64,000 bases of DNA from Naematelia aurantialba (Eukaryota; Basidiomycota; Tremellomycetes; Tremellales; Naemateliaceae): assembly GCA_021527695.1 (NCBI GenBank), contig JAKFAO010000005.1:620001-684000 (forward strand), given 5' to 3'. Below are positions 61,201 to 64,000 of this stretch, piece after piece; position 1 is the first letter of the stretch; each line of letters begins with the position of its first letter. The notes beneath the pieces are model-generated. The model was not told the DNA's origin. It saw only the letters and a list, made by a program, of their open reading frames with translations, and searched no databases. The translations under genes and the position numbers were made by a program.

Positions 61201-61495
61201 GCACGCGACCGAAGGCGGAGGGCAGCTGCGCCACGTGTCGGGCTGGCACCAGGACGGCTCAGGCGCCTTCGTCAGCGACGAACAGGTGTTGATGCGCTGG
61301 CTCGAAAATTGGTTGGGCGACGCCACCGAGCCAGTGAGGAGCAAGGCTGGCAAGCCGCAAAGAGACGGGAATGGCAAGGTGCAGTGGAGGAAACGCGTGC
61401 CCACAGAGATGGATGTCGCAATGTACACAAGGCGGCAGTTGGAGAAACGGCATCGCAGGGCGATTTTGCAGCGAAAGTACGGCCACGGTCGCTAG
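58217..61495 (+). CDS. mitochondrial PPR-like protein
   Basis: A long, nearly intronless gene of about 1,070 residues. The start is ATG 58217 (MRSALSAR), spliced at GTAAGT to an acceptor before RLSQLVAARRAHLQRKG. That yields an Arg-rich, acid-poor N-terminus typical of a mitochondrial targeting sequence. The body is alpha-helical. The clearest repeat-like parts are PIMQAFTRLGDARKAIEIWQ, NVLLKCCQRQGRFALAERLW, SLVYLLGAG, and a late AFHAYITLLAEAGQPSQIPL then LGWMRHLRCLPLHASLLVAL. Their spacing suits pentatricopeptide repeats. Low-complexity Ser/Asn runs separate them. Homologous large PPR proteins of fungi act in mitochondrial RNA stability or translation, so an RNA target is likely but unknown. 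The end KRHRRAILQRKYGHGR is very basic. Confidence 0.8.
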
Positions 61496-62058
61496 GCCGA
61501 GTCCTCGTACTCCCTCCTTATGCAACGTGGCCTCTCGAGAGGAGACCAGACCACCACTTCTCTCGCATGGGTGCAGTGGCCAAAGCACATGTAGTCTAGA
61601 ACCATACATGCAGTCTAGAACCATACATGTAGTCTACTAGTCTACAAGATGCAGCTTTGGAGTGTAGCTCTGGCAGGCTTTCCTGCGGCGTGCCGCAACC
61701 GCCCGTGGTGATTTTGCCGTTGCCCAGGGGCAAGCTCGAGCGCATCACGAGGTCTCCAGTTGCTAGCCTATCATCTCAAGGCGCATTTGCACGTTCCGCA
61801 TTGTCCAAGGAGAGCACTGAGTCGGGGAGAATGTGACTCGCGGTCATACGCCTACACAACAGGCTTGTGGCGCTTCCCAAAGACGGTCGTGGCGATTCGC
61901 AAAGACACTGGCGTCGATCAGACGGTGCCCAAGCGCTGATACCGCGCGTCATTGTCGCTGTCCCTGATCCTCTGGTGCGCGTCCGGATCCTCTGGCCGCT
62001 CTTGCATTGGCCTCTGTGCTTTGGTCCACCGCCGTGTGAGTGGAGAGACATGGTCGAA
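61496..62058. other. convergent intergenic region, PPR-like / LRR gene
   Basis: 563 bp. Three copies of a unit containing AGTCTAGAACCATACATG lie at 61590-61640. No gene was recognised in the rest. Confidence 0.5.
61590..61640. repeat. 22-bp repeat containing AGTCTAGAACCATACATG
   Basis: Two near-identical copies and a partial third copy downstream of the PPR-like gene; may lie in its 3' untranslated region. Confidence 0.75.
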
Positions 62059-64000
62059 TCAAGAGGATCCTCGGGCTTCGGCCCATGCCTGATCGCGCGG
62101 CGTCAGCCTAATCATGGGTACGCATGTCCACTGTTAGGCTTTCGTAAGAGGGGAGGGAGTAGCAGGGCGTAAGGGATGAAGGACTAAGACGGTGACTATC
62201 TGGCACTGGCACGCACCTGGAAGATATTTCTGCGATTGCGTACGTTGATCCCGCGGCAGGCCGTGAGATCAATCGTCGACAATAACGGGCACTTGTCGAG
62301 AATGGCAAACACGTCGTCGTCTGTGTATGCGCACGTGCGACGGTCAAACGAAAGACAAACGAAGAACGGTGTCCCACGTCAGCTCAAGTGCACAATGCGA
62401 GGTGTTGGTCTGGGCGGAAAGAGCGGACAAGGGAGGGCAAATCGTAGTCACCTGTGAGTTTTGTATTTGAGATGTCCAAGCTGCGCAGTCTGGGGAACTG
62501 TGCGATCCATTCAGCGAGATTGGTCATATCTACCCCCGGAAGTTCGAGCTGTTCCAATGCTGGGGGGGAGTCGAGTCCGACCTGTCCGACCTGTAAAGTT
62601 GGAGCTGCAAGTTTTACCCCTGGTGGCAGGGCGATGGATAAGCGCTAGTCTGAAGTCAGCTACGAGCCCCCAGCCTTTGGTGTACGGAGCGAAACAGCCT
62701 GGAAAGAAGCTGGCTCTGGTCCATGCCAGAAGAGTCTCACTTTGAGCGTATGGCGCCAGCCTGTCAGGAAACAATTGTCGAAAATCCAGTCTGCCACTTC
62801 TCCCATGGCGCGATCACACCGTGTGTCCTGGCTACCTTGTCTATCGACCTGCAGGCGAAACTCCTCGATGACTGTACACCCTTCTAAAGCCTGGACCAAC
62901 TGATCCAGCTCAGTGTCTCCATGACCGTGGGGCATCAAGTGACCCAGATGGAGTGACTTCAGGCTCTTGTTCTGCCCCTCGACGAGAGCCGCGAGAGTGG
63001 CGAGTGGGACTGGGGGCCCACCGGGGCCAATCTTGAACTTCACTAGCTGGCGTGCAGGGATACCGACCACTGTGCCCGGCGGTACTAGTAGTCCAGGAAG
63101 GGCGAGCTGCGTGAGGGATGGAAACGTCTCGGACAGGGTGTGCCATTGGAGGATCGAGTCGGCTGGCGTAGGTCGGGGCGCGGGGTGCGCAATCGTTTGT
63201 CCCATAGCACGGGCGCGCGCCCGGAAGTCGGTGGCAGGGGCGTTGAGGAGGTCCCCTGGAAGGCAGAGGTGGGTCAGTCTGGGGTATGGGGACGATGCGA
63301 AGGTGTCGTTGATGTTCTGCTGCTTGTCAGTCACCTGTGACCAGTGGCAAATGCGATTCCCGCCTCCCAACACCCATCTCCCAAGTCGATTCCATGTTAC
63401 AATAGCAATAGCACTCCAACTGCTCGAGGACGTCGCAGGCAGAGCAAGAACTGATATGGCGACACAGGTGTTGATGTTGATTACGGGCGTGACTGGCGAC
63501 GCAGCACTCACCGAGAATCTGACACCCTCGCCATCGACCTTGATCTGTTCGAGTTGGCCGCCAAACGCATCCAAAAGCGCCTTGACCTCCCGTTCACCCA
63601 CTTTTGTCCCTCGTAGATTAACCCTCTTCAATCCCAGACACCGCTTCACGAGAGCATCTACGAGCTTCGGGCCAGCGCCACTACAGCCTTTCAGGTTCAC
63701 CCGCACAAGGTTAGGTAACCACCATACCATGCCGGCTAGGGCGACGTCGCGGGCCCGCGGAGCGTCGGTGAGGTAGAGACTTGTGAATGAGTCCGAGAGG
63801 AAGCGAGGGGGATGAAGGCTCTTGAGGCCCTCGAGATCGTGGATGGACGGTAGCTGAGCTGTTGGGAGGTAGATGTGCGGTGGGAATATGAACATCTGCC
63901 AAGGCCTCAGCATCGCCTTACTAGTGCGTTGTGAGTCGAATGGAGACGTGACAGACAGACAGACAGATATAAATACAGACAAACAGACAGACAGACCAGC
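62059..64000 (-). CDS. leucine-rich-repeat (RNI-like) protein, 5' end outside window
   Basis: A chain of LRR units reads on the minus strand: FLSDSFTSLYLTDAPRARDV, NLVRVNLKGCSGAGPKLVDA, GLKRVNLRGTKVGEREVKAL, RLTHLCLPGDLLNAPATDF, SLTQLALPGLLVPPGT, SLKSLHLGHLMPHGHGDTEL. A later exon gives ALEQLELPGVDMTNLAEWIA, QFPRLRSLDISNTKLTG, and the next DDVFAILDKCPLLSTIDLTA, CRGINVRNRRNIFQ. The last exon probably runs to 62059 (RLTPRDQAWAEARGSS). The repeats look like the cysteine-containing type of F-box/LRR adaptors, but no F-box is in the window. The first visible exon starts at a pyrimidine-rich AG near 63935, so earlier exons lie beyond 64000. Function is not named. Confidence 0.75.
63948..63998. repeat. 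CAGA tetranucleotide microsatellite at the window edge
   Basis: GACAGACAGACAGACAGA, then a short ATAAATA break, then further ACAGACAGAC units. It lies in non-coding DNA, probably an intron of the LRR gene. Confidence 0.9.

Noticed and set aside
62050..62070. Possible tRNA from a GGTCGAATC word
   Set aside because: No matching stems or anticodon loop around it; it is part of the end of the LRR gene.

Overview
The window reads as a nuclear segment of a basidiomycete yeast, most likely a tremellomycete (Cryptococcus/Saitozyma/Trichosporonales relatives). The sequence is GC-rich. Genes are close-packed on both strands and most are broken by short GT-AG introns of about 40-60 nt, some with CTRAY-type branch points. 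A CAS1-family polysaccharide O-acetyltransferase and a DSC-complex subunit fit this group. The placement is inferred from gene content and architecture; no species marker was seen. I found no rRNA, tRNA, CRISPR, transposon or prophage-like sequence.

Layout, left to right. 0-8 kb: a Ser/Thr-rich hypothetical protein (-), an Hsp20/alpha-crystallin-domain protein (-), and the deubiquitinase OTU1 (+). 8-16 kb: the CAS1 O-acetyltransferase (-), tubulin cofactor E (-), and a cytochrome c oxidase subunit of the COX7C/Cox8 type (+). 16-31 kb: a Zn2Cys6 transcription factor (-), RPA32/RFA2 (+), the mitochondrial citrate carrier (-), a Gln-rich hypothetical protein (-), and a BTB-domain protein (+). 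31-45 kb: a SUR7/PalI-type membrane protein (+), a Cbf1-like bHLH factor (-), LSM6 (+), TAF12 with long polyQ (+), and DSC3 (+). 45-64 kb: the endosomal Na+/H+ exchanger NHX1 (-), a TFIIIC triple-barrel subunit (-), a CID/RGG RNA-processing protein (+), ARL1 (-), GRC3 (+), a mitochondrial PPR-like protein (+), and a leucine-rich-repeat protein (-) whose 5' end runs off the window.

The genes do not form one pathway. They are a normal housekeeping mix: transcription and RNA processing (TAF12, CBF1, TFIIIC, CID protein, LSM6, GRC3), replication (RFA2), endomembrane and protein quality control (ARL1, NHX1, DSC3, OTU1), mitochondrion (COX, citrate carrier, PPR protein), and cell surface (CAS1, SUR7). 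Many neighbours share divergent promoters of 250-650 bp.

The points most worth a second look are these. LSM6 is cut by a stop that one extra base would explain. A GTCAGT 5' splice site recurs in six genes. Introns and untranslated regions are repeatedly built from decaying minisatellites. A disordered block of roughly 230 residues interrupts a BTB fold, and a polypurine-encoded Arg/Gly block sits in DSC3. CACGTG sites, the sequence a Cbf1-like factor would bind, lie in several promoters. I saw no convincing new multi-gene system.
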